NCBI RefSeq assembly: GCF_032931615.1
Contig: NZ_CP136760.1
Coordinates: 62,001 to 126,000 of the forward strand
Direction: 5' to 3'
DNA length: 64,000 nt
Source of the DNA: Palleronia sp. LCG004
Lineage (GTDB): Bacteria > Pseudomonadota > Alphaproteobacteria > Rhodobacterales > Rhodobacteraceae
The position numbers were made by a program, and so were the translations under genes. Positions within the stretch are counted from its first letter, which is position 1, and every line of letters starts with the position of its first letter. Positions 35,220 to 45,058 of the stretch are shown here, piece by piece. The notes under the pieces are model-generated. The model was not told where the DNA came from, searched no databases, and saw nothing but the letters and a program-made list of their open reading frames with translations.

Positions 35220-36065
35220 TTACTTGCAGGTCGTCTCGTGTTTGGTGGCGTCGTGACCGGTCAGGCCTTCGGGGCCATAGCCTGCAACCGGCGTGCCGGT
35301 GATGCTGTTCTCGATCGCGGTGATGCCGGTCCATTTCTCGAAGATCGCGGCAATCTCGCCTTTGATCTTGAGGCATTCGAGCGCGGCGTCGACGCGGTTG
35401 CGCAGTTCTGCATCATCCTTGTTGAACGCATAGCCGAAATATTGCTGCTCATCGACGTAGAAGCTCGAGGGCTTGAAGATCGGCTGTTCCTTCGAAAGTT
35501 GACCGGCCGAGGCGCTGTACATCAATGCGGCATCCGCCTGCCCAGTGGCCACGGCCTGGGCCGAGTCAGAATGCTTGTCGAAGCGTGCGACGGTAATGTC
35601 ATACTGCTCGGCCTGACCGGAAATCCAGCGATCGAAGAGGTTGCCCTTGTTGGTTGCCACGGTCGTGCCGCGCAGGTCCTCCAGCGAGGTGACATCGTCG
35701 TTGCCTGCATTCAGCAGCAGGCCGAAGGTCGCGTCGCCGTAGCCCTCCGCGAAGAGGATACTCTGCGCGCGCTCCTCGGTGATCGTCGCGGGTGCCAGGA
35801 TCATGTCGAACTTGCCGGCCATCAGCCCGGGGATCGTCGCCGACCAGGGTTGGTCGATGACCCTGATCTCCTCACCGAGTTCTTCGGACAGCGCCTTTGC
35901 GATGTCGATGTCGATGCCTTCGAAGGTGCCGTCCGGCGCAACCATCGCGAAAGGCGCATAGCCGACATCGGCAGCCGCGACAATCTCGGCCTGGGACGTG
36001 CCGGCAGTCAGCGCGGCGGCACCTAGGGCGCAAATGGTGAGGCGGAGAGGGAAGAGAGTGTTCAT
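35220..36065 (-). CDS. ABC transporter substrate-binding protein, polar amino acid family
   Basis: 281 residues with Sec signal (LTICALGAAALTAGTSQA). DVGYAPFAMVAPDGTFEGIDIDIAKALSEELG and GLMAGKFDMILAPATITEERAQSILFAEGY are the SBP_bac_3 ligand cleft. First gene of the operon with two permeases, an aldehyde dehydrogenase, a hydroxyacid dehydrogenase and the BisC-like enzyme. The 180 bases between it and iclR hold its promoter. Confidence 0.94.
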   Translation of the reverse strand: MNTLFPLRLTICALGAAALTAGTSQAEIVAAADVGYAPFAMVAPDGTFEGIDIDIAKALSEELGEEIRVIDQPWSATIPGLMAGKFDMILAPATITEERAQSILFAEGYGDATFGLLLNAGNDDVTSLEDLRGTTVATNKGNLFDRWISGQAEQYDITVARFDKHSDSAQAVATGQADAALMYSASAGQLSKEQPIFKPSSFYVDEQQYFGYAFNKDDAELRNRVDAALECLKIKGEIAAIFEKWTGITAIENSITGTPVAGYGPEGLTGHDATKHETTCK

Positions 36066-36245
36066 CTGGAAGTCTCCTGTTGGGATATACGCCCGAGCAA
36101 CTCAGGTCTTGTTAATCCGCGCGTTCTGCCTGTTACAACGCATATCCGTCGATTGGAACGCTGGCAGCATTCAGGTCAAGCTGACTTCCTATTATTTCCG
36201 TCGAAAACTCCCCTCCGATCCCCTCTCTGCCCGCAAATTAATCAC

Positions 36246-36965
36246 TCAACCGTAGAACCGTGCACCTAAGCGCGCCGAGAGGTCGGCTGCGGTTCGCAAC
36301 ATCTTCGGCTTGAGCTCATCGAGATAGCTCTCGCTGAGGCGTGACTGTGGCCCGGAGATCGTTAGCGCCCCGACAAGCCCTTGCGCGGCGGAGAACACCG
36401 GCGCGGCAAGGCCGTTGATTTCAGCATCGCGTTCACCAACCGAGACGATGGGCAGTTGCTCCAGGGTGCGCAGCGGCGCGGTCAGGTTCGGGTCTTGCTT
36501 GGGGAAGGTGGTGAGAACCCGGCCCGCCGCTCCGCGATCGAGGCTGACTGTATCGCCCTCGGCCACGTGCTCGCGCAGCAGGTGGTCGCTGTCCTCACGG
36601 AACAGGCACATGCGGCGATTGCCCACCCTCTGGAAAAAAGACACGCATTCATTGGCATCGAGCACCAGTTGCTTCATGGCGGGGCGCACATGCGACTCGA
36701 GGTTGAAGCCTGAAGTATACGCCTTGCCGAGGCGATAGATCTCGGGGCCGAGGGCATATTTACGGTCTGCGGTGACGGTCACCATCTGCTCTTCCGCAAG
36801 TGATACCAGCATGCGAAGCGCGGTGCTTTTCACCATGCCCGTGCGGCGACTGATCTCGGCAAGTGACATTTCGTGAGTGCTTTTGTCGAAGAGCTTGAGT
36901 ACCTGGAGGGCGCGAATCACGGCCTCCACGGATTTTGTTTTTCGCTCGGTTTGCGGGTCTGTCAT
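36246..36965 (-). CDS. IclR-family transcriptional regulator
   Basis: 239 residues. N-terminal winged helix: ALQVLKLFDKSTHEMSLAEISRRTGMVKSTALRMLVSL. C-terminal effector domain: YKLG-like YALGPEIYRLG, DSDHLLREHVAEGDTVSLDRGAAGRVLTTF and a closing AAPVFSAAQGLVGALTISGP. It lies between the two catabolic operons, parallel to one and divergent from the other, and is the obvious regulator of both. Confidence 0.92.
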   Translation of the reverse strand: MTDPQTERKTKSVEAVIRALQVLKLFDKSTHEMSLAEISRRTGMVKSTALRMLVSLAEEQMVTVTADRKYALGPEIYRLGKAYTSGFNLESHVRPAMKQLVLDANECVSFFQRVGNRRMCLFREDSDHLLREHVAEGDTVSLDRGAAGRVLTTFPKQDPNLTAPLRTLEQLPIVSVGERDAEINGLAAPVFSAAQGLVGALTISGPQSRLSESYLDELKPKMLRTAADLSARLGARFYG

Positions 36966-37217
36966 TGCTCCTCCAAAGCGCCAACGCGCGTCATAAGTGA
37001 CGTCTGCCTCGGCCCCTTTTTTAGAACATCATTTCGACAAGTGGAACACCTCAAGGAGCGATCATCTTGTTGATCGCTGCGCGGGAGGAGATTGCAAAAA
37101 AAATAGGCGAACATCGGGGAGGGCGGGGAAATCCTGCGACTGCGCTTGACCTACCTAAAAATCGTCGTTCTACCTTACGAACGTAACGTTTCGCACAGCG
37201 CAACTTCGGAGGCTCTC
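36966..37217 (+). promoter_or_regulatory. Promoter region of the ATPase-hydantoinase operon
   Basis: TTGACC at 37146-37151 and TACCTT at 37171-37176 form a candidate promoter (19-base spacing). Just after it, 37178-37193 reads CGAACGTAACGTTTCG, a near-palindrome that would suit an IclR operator. GGAGG at 37208-37212 lies 5 bases before a TTG start at 37218. The divergent iclR start at 36965 shares the region. Confidence 0.45.
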
Positions 37218-37973
37218 TTGTCCGACGCCCAGACGACCCGGCCCATCCTCGAATTGCGAGGGCTGACCAAATCCTTCGGGGACACGGAAATTCTCAAGGC
37301 CGTCGATCTCGCTGTGACGCAGGGAGAGATGGTCTTCATCATAGGTCCGTCCGGGTCGGGCAAGTCGACGCTTTTGCGTTGCTGCAATCGGCTCGAAGAG
37401 CCAAGCGACGGGCGTATCTACGTGGACGGCAAGGACATCTGCGACCCGAAGAACGATCTTAACAAGCTGCGCCAAAAGATCGGCATGGTGTTCCAGTCAT
37501 TCAATCTCTACGCGCACATGACGGCGAAGCAGAACGTGATGCTTGCCCTGCGCAAGGTGCAGAAGAAGTCCAAGGACGAAGCCGACCAGATCGCCATCGA
37601 GATGCTGACCCGTGTCGGCCTGGGCGATCGCGTCGATCATTTTCCCTCACAGCTTTCCGGCGGGCAGCAGCAGCGCGTCGCCATAGCGCGTACGCTAGCC
37701 CTCGGCCCGAAGATCGTGCTCTTCGATGAACCTACATCGGCGCTCGACCCGGAGCTTGTGGGCGGTGTGCTGCAAGTCATGCGGAAGCTGCGCCAGGAAG
37801 GCATGACCATGGTCGTGGTCAGCCACGAGATGCGGTTCGCGCGCGATGCGGCGGACCGGGTCGTCTTCATGGCCGACGGCGTGATCCAGGAAATGGGCCC
37901 GCCTGAACAGATTTTCGGCGCACCGCAAGTCGTGCGCACTCGTGAATTCCTGTCTTCGCTCGACGGGCACTAA
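37218..37973 (+). CDS. Polar amino acid ABC transporter ATPase
   Basis: 251 residues from TTG 37218, chosen for its GGAGG at 5 bases and because the upstream TTG at 37146 lies in the candidate -35 box. Walker [10 protein letters not shown], signature [15 protein letters not shown], Walker [14 protein letters not shown], switch His [10 protein letters not shown]. It is the only ATPase for the permeases at 33.7-35.1 kb, and is transcribed instead with the hydantoinase operon, so both operons are needed for uptake. Confidence 0.93.
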   Translation: MSDAQTTRPILELRGLTKSFGDTEILKAVDLAVTQGEMVFIIGPSGSGKSTLLRCCNRLEEPSDGRIYVDGKDICDPKNDLNKLRQKIGMVFQSFNLYAHMTAKQNVMLALRKVQKKSKDEADQIAIEMLTRVGLGDRVDHFPSQLSGGQQQRVAIARTLALGPKIVLFDEPTSALDPELVGGVLQVMRKLRQEGMTMVVVSHEMRFARDAADRVVFMADGVIQEMGPPEQIFGAPQVVRTREFLSSLDGH

Positions 37974-37995
37974 AGACCGGCCAAGAGGAACCAAG

Positions 37996-40107
37996 ATGAG
38001 CCAGATCCGCCTTTCCTTCGACATCGGGGGGACCTTCACCGATTTCGTGCTCCAGGATTCCGCACGTGGCCGCACCCGCTTCTGGAAGACTCTTTCCACA
38101 CCGCACGCGCCGGAAAAGGCCGTGGTGCGCGGGGTCAGGGAGCTGCTGGCAGCCGAAGCGGTCGACCCGGCGGATGTTGGCATGGTGTTGCATGCCACCA
38201 CCGTGGCCACGAACGCCATTCTCGAGCGCAAGGGCTCGAAGACCGCGATGATCACCACCGAGGGGTTCCGCGACGTGCTGCTGCTTGGCCGGCAGAAGCG
38301 CTATTCGACCTACAACATGCACCTTGCCAAGCCAGATCCGTTGATCAGGCGCCGGGACATCTTCGAGCTCTCCGAGCGCGTTTATCTGCGTGGCCACAAG
38401 GCCCGCGCCCCGGAACAGGCCGAAATCGACGCTCTGCTGATCAGGATCGCAGAGGCGGGCTACGAGGCCATCGCTGTCTGCTTCCTGCATTCCTACGTCG
38501 ATCCAACGCATGAGCGCCTGATCCGCGCGCGCGCCGAGGCGCTGGGTCTCGATATCGTACTGTCGCTCAGCTCGGATGTCTCGCCGCGCTATCGCGAATA
38601 CGAGCGCTCGTCGACGGTCACCGCGAATGCTTATGTGAAGCCGGTCGTGGCGCTTTATGTGGACCGGCTGGAGAAAGCGCTGAAGGCCGAGGGGCTGACC
38701 GCCGATCTCTACATCATGCAGTCCAACGGCGGGCTTGTCTCGCCGGAGCTGGCCTCGAACTTTCCGGTGCGCATCGTTGAAAGCGGCCCGGCTGCGGGCG
38801 TTCTGATGTGCCGCGCCGTGGGTGCCGAGGAAGGGATCAAGGACCTTCTGACCTTCGATATGGGCGGCACCACAGCCAAGCTCGGCGCGATCGACAACGG
38901 CGAGCCTGCGATTCTGCCGACCTTCGAAGTCGATCAGGTCCAGTACACGAAGGGCTCGGGCCTGCCTCTCAACATCTCGGCGATCGAACTGCTCGAAATC
39001 GGTGCGGGGGGCGGGTCGATCGCGACGCCGCATCTCGGCGGCATCCGCATCGGCCCGGAAAGTGCAGGCTCAGAGCCAGGTCCGGCCTGCTATGGCAATG
39101 GCGGAACCAGGCCCACCGTGACCGACGCCAACCTCGTGTTGGGGTATCTCAACCCCGGCATCTTCAACGGCGGCAACATGAGCCTCGATCTGCAGGCCGC
39201 CCGCGAGGCGATCCGGGTGCACCTGGCCGAGCCACTGGGACTGGGCATCGAGGAAGCCGCTTTGGGGATTCACCTCATGGCAACGGCGAACATGGAGCGC
39301 GCCCTGCGCATCGTCTCTGTCGAACGCGGACGCGATCCGCGCAACTACACGCTGGTCGGCTTCGGCGGAGCTGGCCCCGTGCATGCGGCGCGCCTGGCGC
39401 GGGCCCTGCATGTGCCCAAGTTGATCCTGCCGCGCGGTGCCGGTGTCGGCTCGGCGGTGGGTCTGCTGGCGGCGGATCCGAAGGTCGATTACGCGATGAC
39501 CTGTCCGGTGCGTCTCGTCGAAGGGGCCGGTGCCACTGTCAAAGCCCTGCGTGACACACTGCGCGGCAAGGCTGACGCCGATCTCGACCGTCTGGTGGCG
39601 AACGGTGCGCGCAGGCACCGGCTCATCGCCTCGCTGCGCTATGTCGGTCAGGGCTATGAGATCTCGGTAGAGATGCCCGATCCCGACCTGCCCGAGGCCA
39701 AGTTCCTCGATGCCGCGCGGGCGCGGTTCGGCACAGCCTATGCCAAGACCTACGGCTACCATGACCCGGCCCGCCCGATCGAGGCGATCGACTGGAGCTT
39801 CGAAGCGGTGATGCCTATCGGTGCCGGCCTCACGGCACCGGATCGTCCGGCCGAGGGCGACAGCCGCATCGGAACCCGCGAGGGCTGGTTCGAAACCGCC
39901 GGCCCCGTCGAAACAGCCATCCACGATCGCTACCGGATAGTGCCGGGCACACCCGTCCTCGGACCCTGTGTCATCGAAGAAGCGGAGACCACCATTTTGC
40001 TTCTGCCCGGAGACCGCGCCGAGATCAGCGCCTGTGGCAATCTCGTCATCACGATCAACGTCGGAGAGAACGCCACAACGAAAAGCATGGAAGGTGCAGA
40101 CGCATGA
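37996..40107 (+). CDS. hyuA: Hydantoinase/oxoprolinase subunit A
   Basis: 703 residues from ATG 37996. RLSFDIGGTFTDFVLQD is the N-terminal ATP-binding motif; DVGMVLHATTVATNAILERKG, GGLVSPELASNFPVRIVESGPAAGVL and TFDMGGTTAKLG follow, all standard in the HyuA/HyuA_N family. This family opens hydantoin-like or 5-oxoproline rings, or carboxylates acetone, using ATP, together with HyuB. It follows the ATPase by 22 bases and overlaps hyuB by 4. The substrate cannot be inferred from the sequence. Confidence 0.93.
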   Translation: MSQIRLSFDIGGTFTDFVLQDSARGRTRFWKTLSTPHAPEKAVVRGVRELLAAEAVDPADVGMVLHATTVATNAILERKGSKTAMITTEGFRDVLLLGRQKRYSTYNMHLAKPDPLIRRRDIFELSERVYLRGHKARAPEQAEIDALLIRIAEAGYEAIAVCFLHSYVDPTHERLIRARAEALGLDIVLSLSSDVSPRYREYERSSTVTANAYVKPVVALYVDRLEKALKAEGLTADLYIMQSNGGLVSPELASNFPVRIVESGPAAGVLMCRAVGAEEGIKDLLTFDMGGTTAKLGAIDNGEPAILPTFEVDQVQYTKGSGLPLNISAIELLEIGAGGGSIATPHLGGIRIGPESAGSEPGPACYGNGGTRPTVTDANLVLGYLNPGIFNGGNMSLDLQAAREAIRVHLAEPLGLGIEEAALGIHLMATANMERALRIVSVERGRDPRNYTLVGFGGAGPVHAARLARALHVPKLILPRGAGVGSAVGLLAADPKVDYAMTCPVRLVEGAGATVKALRDTLRGKADADLDRLVANGARRHRLIASLRYVGQGYEISVEMPDPDLPEAKFLDAARARFGTAYAKTYGYHDPARPIEAIDWSFEAVMPIGAGLTAPDRPAEGDSRIGTREGWFETAGPVETAIHDRYRIVPGTPVLGPCVIEEAETTILLLPGDRAEISACGNLVITINVGENATTKSMEGADA

Positions 40108-41756
40108 CCATCTCGCCAATCACGCAATCGCTGGTCTGGAACACGCTGGTATCCATTGCCGAGGAAATGGGATCGACCCTGCGCCGGACGGCTTTCTCGG
40201 AAGCCGTGCGCGAGGCGGACGACTTTTCGACTGGCGTTTTTGATCGACATGGGCGGCTGCTGAGCCAAGGCAATTTCACTCCCGGTCACCTCGGCTCGAT
40301 GCCTGCCGTGGTCGAGACGGTGTCCTCGATGTATCTCGGGGAGAGTCTCAGGCCCGGAGATGCAATCGTGCTGAACGACAGCGCTCTCGGCTCGGGGCAT
40401 TTCCCCGATTTCTACATGGTAACCCCGGTCTTCGTCGACGGGGCGTTCTCCGGCTGGGTCGTGAACATCGCCCACCACGTCGATGTCGGCGGGGCCGCTC
40501 CCGGCTCGCAGAAGGTGATAGGTGTCACCGAGGCCTATCAAGAGGGCTTGCGCATCCTGCCGGTCAAGCTGGTGCGCGAAGGTGTCTTCGACGTGGAACT
40601 GCTGCGGATGATTACCGCCAACGTCCGCATCCCGGCTGCAGTCGAGGGTGATCTCGCGGCACAGCGTAACGCCAACGAGGTCGGCGTGGACCGCTTTGCC
40701 GAACTGCTGCGCTCGGTCGGGCGCGAGACCCTGGACGCGGCTGTCGATGCGATCCTCGATGCCTCCGAGGCGCGGATGCGCGAGGCGATTGCGGAGATCC
40801 CCGACGGTACCTACTCCTTTGACGACTGGCTCGATGGCATAGAAGAGGGCGAGGCGGGTCTGATCCCGGTGGCGGTGGATGTCACCGTCGCGGGGGACGG
40901 CATGGTCATTGACTTCTCGCGCTCCGGCGATCAGGTCGCCGCGGCGATCAACGCCTATTTCAACTATACCCGGGCGCATGGGTTCTTCGCGGTAAAGGTC
41001 TTCACCGATCCAGAGCTGCCGCAGAACGAGGGCGGCCTGAGGGCCATCGACGTGCGCGCGCGCGAAGGGTGCTTCTTCAATCCCAGGTTCCCGGCACCCT
41101 CCGGTGGCCGCGCGGCGATCCAGATCCGTATCTTCGAGCTGATCAATGGTGCCATGTCCAAGGCACTGCCGGACCGGGTGATGGCCGCCTACTCACATTG
41201 GTCGAACCCGATCCTGTCGGGGACCGATGACGACACCGGCGAACGCTTCATCTATTACGACCTGATCTTCGGCGGCTACGGCGCACGTCATGGGGCCGAT
41301 GGGCTCGAGGGCACGGCACCCGTAATCAATTGCGCCAACATTCCCGTCGAGGTGCACGAAACTTACAACCCTGTCGTCATTCACCGTCTGGCGTTGAAGG
41401 CCAACACTGGCGGGGCAGGGCAGTATCGCGGCGGCTGCGGGATCGTGAAGGAGGTCGAGTTGCTGGCCTCCAACGCATCGTTGACCCTTCTGGGTGACCG
41501 CCATGTGAAACCGCCACACGGCCTTTTCGGCGGTGAGGCCGGCGCGCTCGCCAGCTCGACCCTGCTGCGCGGCGGTGAGGAGATCGCCCTTATTTCGAAA
41601 CAGATGGTCGATCTGCAAAGGGGCGACATCCTGCGCTTGCAACTGGCTGGTGCCGGCGGCTTCGGACCAGTTGAAGACCGCGACGCCGCCGCCATTGAAA
41701 ATGACATTGCCGACGGCTTCGTCACCGAAGCAGGTGCCGCGCGCGGTCAGGCCTGA
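40104..41756 (+). CDS. hyuB: Hydantoinase/oxoprolinase subunit B
   Basis: 550 residues. PITQSLVWNTLVSIAEEMGSTLRRTAFSEAVREADDFSTGVFDRHGRLLSQG and VLNDSALGSGHFPDFYMVTPVFVDG are HyuB hallmarks, and the late GGAGQYRGGCGIVKEVELL closes the family pattern. Its ATG overlaps the hyuA stop, predicting coupled translation and a tight complex. Acts in the cytoplasm. Confidence 0.93.
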   Translation: MTISPITQSLVWNTLVSIAEEMGSTLRRTAFSEAVREADDFSTGVFDRHGRLLSQGNFTPGHLGSMPAVVETVSSMYLGESLRPGDAIVLNDSALGSGHFPDFYMVTPVFVDGAFSGWVVNIAHHVDVGGAAPGSQKVIGVTEAYQEGLRILPVKLVREGVFDVELLRMITANVRIPAAVEGDLAAQRNANEVGVDRFAELLRSVGRETLDAAVDAILDASEARMREAIAEIPDGTYSFDDWLDGIEEGEAGLIPVAVDVTVAGDGMVIDFSRSGDQVAAAINAYFNYTRAHGFFAVKVFTDPELPQNEGGLRAIDVRAREGCFFNPRFPAPSGGRAAIQIRIFELINGAMSKALPDRVMAAYSHWSNPILSGTDDDTGERFIYYDLIFGGYGARHGADGLEGTAPVINCANIPVEVHETYNPVVIHRLALKANTGGAGQYRGGCGIVKEVELLASNASLTLLGDRHVKPPHGLFGGEAGALASSTLLRGGEEIALISKQMVDLQRGDILRLQLAGAGGFGPVEDRDAAAIENDIADGFVTEAGAARGQA

Positions 41757-41783
41757 CCCATTCGACTTCCAGAGGACATCGCG

Positions 41784-43151
41784 ATGAACGAACGCATCTC
41801 CGAAACGGCCGCGCTTGACGCGGCACATGCGGTGCACCCGCATACCAACCTGCGGCGCCATCTGCAGTCCGGTCCCAACATGATCGTCAAGGGCGATGGC
41901 ATCGAGGTGATCGACGCCCAGGGGAAGCGCTACATCGAGGGCGCTGCCGGCCTGTGGTGTGCGGCGCTCGGTTTCGGATCGGAACGGCTGGGCGAGGTCG
42001 CCAAGCAGGTGATGACCGACATCGGCTATTATCACACGTTCCGTGGGGCCTCGACGCCTTGGGTCTCGGACCTTTCGGCCAAACTTGGTGCGATTGCCCC
42101 CAAGGGGCTCGGCAAGGTGCTGCTGCAGACCTCTGGCTCGGAAGCCAACGACACGGCGATGAAGCTGGTCTGGTCGTTCTGGGAAGCCCAGGGCGAGCCG
42201 GCGCGGGTCAAGATCATCTCGCGCCACAATAGCTATCACGGCACTGGCGCGCTGACCTCGCAACTGACTGGCAAGGCCAACTTCCACGTTGGCTTCGGCC
42301 CCTCCTTTGACCGGTTCCGCTACGTGACCGAGCCATACCACTACCGCAAGGCGCTCCCGGGGGAGACCGAGGCCGAGTTCTCCTCGCGGCTGGCGCAGGA
42401 GCTCGACGACATGATCCTCGCCGAAGGCCCCGAGACCGTCGCCGCCTTCTGGGCCGAGCCGGTGATCGGCTCCGGCGGCGTGTTCACCCCACCGGAGGGG
42501 TATTTCCCGAAAATCCAGGCGGTGCTTGACAAGTATGGCATTCTCTTCGTCGCCGACGAGGTCATCTGCGGCTTCGGGCGCACCGGCGAGATGTGGGGTA
42601 GCCAGACCTACGGAATTCGCCCCGACTTGATCTGCTGCGCCAAGTCGCTCTCGGCGGCGATGCTGCCGCTTTCGGCAGTTCTGATCGGCGAGCGCGTCTT
42701 CGAGGCAATGTTGAACCAGTCGGACAAGTACGGCACCTTCACCCACGGCTACACCTATGGCGGCCATCCGGTGAGCTGCGCGGTGGCGGCCGAGGTGCTG
42801 ACTATCTACGAGGAGATGGACCTTATCGGCCATGTGAAATCGGTCGAGCCGGCCTTTGTGCAGGGCTTCGAGAGCCTGCGCGACCATCCGCTTGTCGGTG
42901 ACGTCAACGCCGTCGGTCTCATCGGCTGCGCGGAACTTGTTGCCGACAAGCAGATCAAGGCGAAACATGCGACCGAGGTCCAGATTACGGCCCGTTTCGA
43001 GGCCGCCGCGCTGGAACGGGGACTGATCACCCGCAACATCGGCAACCGCATCGCGCTCTCGCCGCCGCAGATCATCACAGCCGCCGAGGTCGAGGAAATG
43101 TTCTCCCGCTACCGCGATGCGCTCGATGCCGTCGCCAAGGAAATCGCATGA
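41784..43151 (+). CDS. Class III (omega) aminotransferase, PLP-dependent
   Basis: 455 residues. YIEGAAGLWCAALGFG, LQTSGSEANDTAMKL (phosphate-binding turn), YHGTGALTSQLTG, ADEVICGFGRTGEMWG (Asp to the PLP ring nitrogen) and CAKSLSAAMLPLSAVLIG with the Schiff-base Lys near residue 287. AGAGGA precedes the ATG by 7 bases. These enzymes move an omega- or beta-amino group to pyruvate, glutamate or glyoxylate; with the adjacent dehydrogenases an amine-to-aldehyde-to-acid sequence is plausible. It overlaps the aldolase gene by 4 bases. Confidence 0.94.
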   Translation: MNERISETAALDAAHAVHPHTNLRRHLQSGPNMIVKGDGIEVIDAQGKRYIEGAAGLWCAALGFGSERLGEVAKQVMTDIGYYHTFRGASTPWVSDLSAKLGAIAPKGLGKVLLQTSGSEANDTAMKLVWSFWEAQGEPARVKIISRHNSYHGTGALTSQLTGKANFHVGFGPSFDRFRYVTEPYHYRKALPGETEAEFSSRLAQELDDMILAEGPETVAAFWAEPVIGSGGVFTPPEGYFPKIQAVLDKYGILFVADEVICGFGRTGEMWGSQTYGIRPDLICCAKSLSAAMLPLSAVLIGERVFEAMLNQSDKYGTFTHGYTYGGHPVSCAVAAEVLTIYEEMDLIGHVKSVEPAFVQGFESLRDHPLVGDVNAVGLIGCAELVADKQIKAKHATEVQITARFEAAALERGLITRNIGNRIALSPPQIITAAEVEEMFSRYRDALDAVAKEIA

Positions 43152-43930
43152 CCATGGACAAGCTGAGGAACCGACCCGCCGACATTTCGTCGGAAGAATG
43201 GGACATCCGGTGCGATCTGGCGGCCCTTTACCGCTTGGTTGCGCACTTCGGCTGGACCGATCTTATCTACACGCATATCTCCGCCCGTCTGCCGGGCGAG
43301 GAGCATCACTTCCTTATCAATGACTACCGGCGCATGTTTCACGAGATGCGCGCCTCGGATCTCGTCAAGATCAACTTGGAGGGCAAGAAACTCGACGCGG
43401 AGAGCCGCCCCGAGCAGATGGTCAACCGCGCGGGTTTCGTCATCCATTCGGCGCTCCACACCGCGCGCGAGGAACTGACCTGCATCGTGCATACGCACAC
43501 CAAGGCCGGCATCGCTGTCGCTTCCCAGCGCGACGGACTTCTTCCGATGAGCCAGCATGCGCTGAAGTTCTACAACCACCTCGCCTACCACACCTACGAG
43601 GGCATCGCGCTCGATCTGGACGAACGCGATCGGCTGGTGGCGGATCTTGGGACGTCGCACCGCGCGATGATCCTGCGCAATCATGGACTGCTTGTCGGGG
43701 GGCGCACAGTACCCGAGGCCTTCGACCACATCTATTTCCTAGAGCGCGCCTGCGAGGCCCAGATCGCCGCGCAATCCGGGGGTGCCGAGCTTGTCATGTT
43801 GCCTGACGAGGAAGTGCGCGCACACACCGCCTCGCAATTTCGGCACGACGAGATCCCCTCCTACGTCGATATGGCCTGGATGGCGGCGCTGAGGCTGATC
43901 GACGCCGAAAACTCGGACGTCTGGACCTGA
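43148..43930 (+). CDS. Class II aldolase/adducin family protein
   Basis: 260 residues. ALYRLVAHFGWTDLIYTHISARLPG, FVIHSALHTAR and CIVHTHTKAGIAV, with the paired His of the metal site, then ILRNHGLLVGGRTVPEAFDHIYFLERACEAQ with the third His. Members cleave sugar phosphates or decarboxylate hydroxy-keto acids with zinc; many catabolic-cluster members are of unknown substrate. ATGA overlap with the aminotransferase. Confidence 0.9.
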   Translation: MTMDKLRNRPADISSEEWDIRCDLAALYRLVAHFGWTDLIYTHISARLPGEEHHFLINDYRRMFHEMRASDLVKINLEGKKLDAESRPEQMVNRAGFVIHSALHTAREELTCIVHTHTKAGIAVASQRDGLLPMSQHALKFYNHLAYHTYEGIALDLDERDRLVADLGTSHRAMILRNHGLLVGGRTVPEAFDHIYFLERACEAQIAAQSGGAELVMLPDEEVRAHTASQFRHDEIPSYVDMAWMAALRLIDAENSDVWT

Positions 43931-43965
43931 TCACCGTCATACCCCTCTAGGACAAGGAAGGGCGC

Positions 43966-45042
43966 ATGCCCCGCCAGCTTTCAAACCTTCTCGCGCCCGG
44001 GTTCTGGCGTGGGACCGGCAAGCTTGTGCTTGCACTTGCCTTCGGAACCTTCGGGGGGGCGCTCGCGCATCTCGCAGGCCTGCCACTCGCCTGGCTACTG
44101 GGGGCGCTGATTGCGGCCATCCTGCTTGCCTCTGCTGGGCTCGCGTTCGACGTGCGAGGGGCCAGGCGCTATGCGCTCATCGTACTCGGGCTGGGGCTCG
44201 GGCAAAGTTTCACTGCGCCGATCCTCGCTTCTCTCGCCGGAATGTTTCCGCTTATCCTGATCTGCGCGGTTCTGACCATCGCAAGCGGTGCGCTCGGGGC
44301 CGGCATCTACCGGCGCCAAGCTGGGCTGGACCCGAAGACAGCCTTTTTCTGCGGCGTTCCCGGCGGCGTGGTGCTCATGGCCATCCATGCCGAGCGTGCG
44401 GGGCTTCCTGAGCATGAGGTCGCGCTTGCGCAGACCGTGCGCCTGTTGGTGGTTGTGCTGCTCTATCCGCCCCTCATCACACTGCTGGTGCCGCATGAGA
44501 CCGGGGATATCCTGAGTGTCGGCACCTCGATTTCCAGCTGGAGCTGGGTGCTGCCGCTCTGGTTCCTTGCCGGATGCATGGCGGCGGTGGTCGGGCGGCA
44601 GCTCGGCACGCCGAACCCGTGGATGCTGGCACCGACCTTGCTGGCCATCGCGGCCGCGTCACTGGACGTGCTGCCTGCGCAGATACCGCAGCCGATGATC
44701 GTCGCGGCGCAGATCGTGCTGGGCCTGTCGTTGGGGGTGCAGGTGACGCCGCAGTTTCTGCGCCAGGCAGGGCCGCTTTTCGTGGCGTCGGTAACGTCCT
44801 CACTGCTGATCAGCGCCGTGCTGATCACCCTCGCCTTTGCAGTCTATGCGCTTACAGATCTGCCGCTCGGGGCGCTGCTGCTCGGGATGGCACCGGGCGG
44901 CATGCCTGAGATGGCGGTCACCGCCCATGCGCTTGGCGTATCAGTGCCGCTGGTGCTTGGCTTTCATCTGGTCCGGGTCGTCGTGGCAAACTTTCTGATC
45001 GAGCCGGTCTGGCGGCTGGCCGATCGCCTCAAGCTATGCTGA
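43966..45042 (+). CDS. AbrB-family integral membrane protein
   Basis: 358 residues, mostly hydrophobic with about ten membrane helices. Repeated motifs include GGALAHLAGLPLAWLLGALIAA in the first half and LGALLLGMAPGGMPEMAVTAHALGVSVPLVLGFHLVRVVVANF in the second, typical of the AbrB/YdfA group once labelled ammonia monooxygenase or regulator. No regulator domain is present; an exporter or carrier is more likely. Last gene of the hyuAB operon, 35 bases after the aldolase. Confidence 0.88.
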   Translation: MPRQLSNLLAPGFWRGTGKLVLALAFGTFGGALAHLAGLPLAWLLGALIAAILLASAGLAFDVRGARRYALIVLGLGLGQSFTAPILASLAGMFPLILICAVLTIASGALGAGIYRRQAGLDPKTAFFCGVPGGVVLMAIHAERAGLPEHEVALAQTVRLLVVVLLYPPLITLLVPHETGDILSVGTSISSWSWVLPLWFLAGCMAAVVGRQLGTPNPWMLAPTLLAIAAASLDVLPAQIPQPMIVAAQIVLGLSLGVQVTPQFLRQAGPLFVASVTSSLLISAVLITLAFAVYALTDLPLGALLLGMAPGGMPEMAVTAHALGVSVPLVLGFHLVRVVVANFLIEPVWRLADRLKLC

Positions 45043-45058
45043 GCAGGGTCAGTAACGT

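Noticed and set aside
41193..42968. A 591-codon minus-strand open frame opposite hyuB and the aminotransferase
   Set aside because: Its composition is that of an antisense shadow, and the plus-strand aminotransferase has all PLP motifs.
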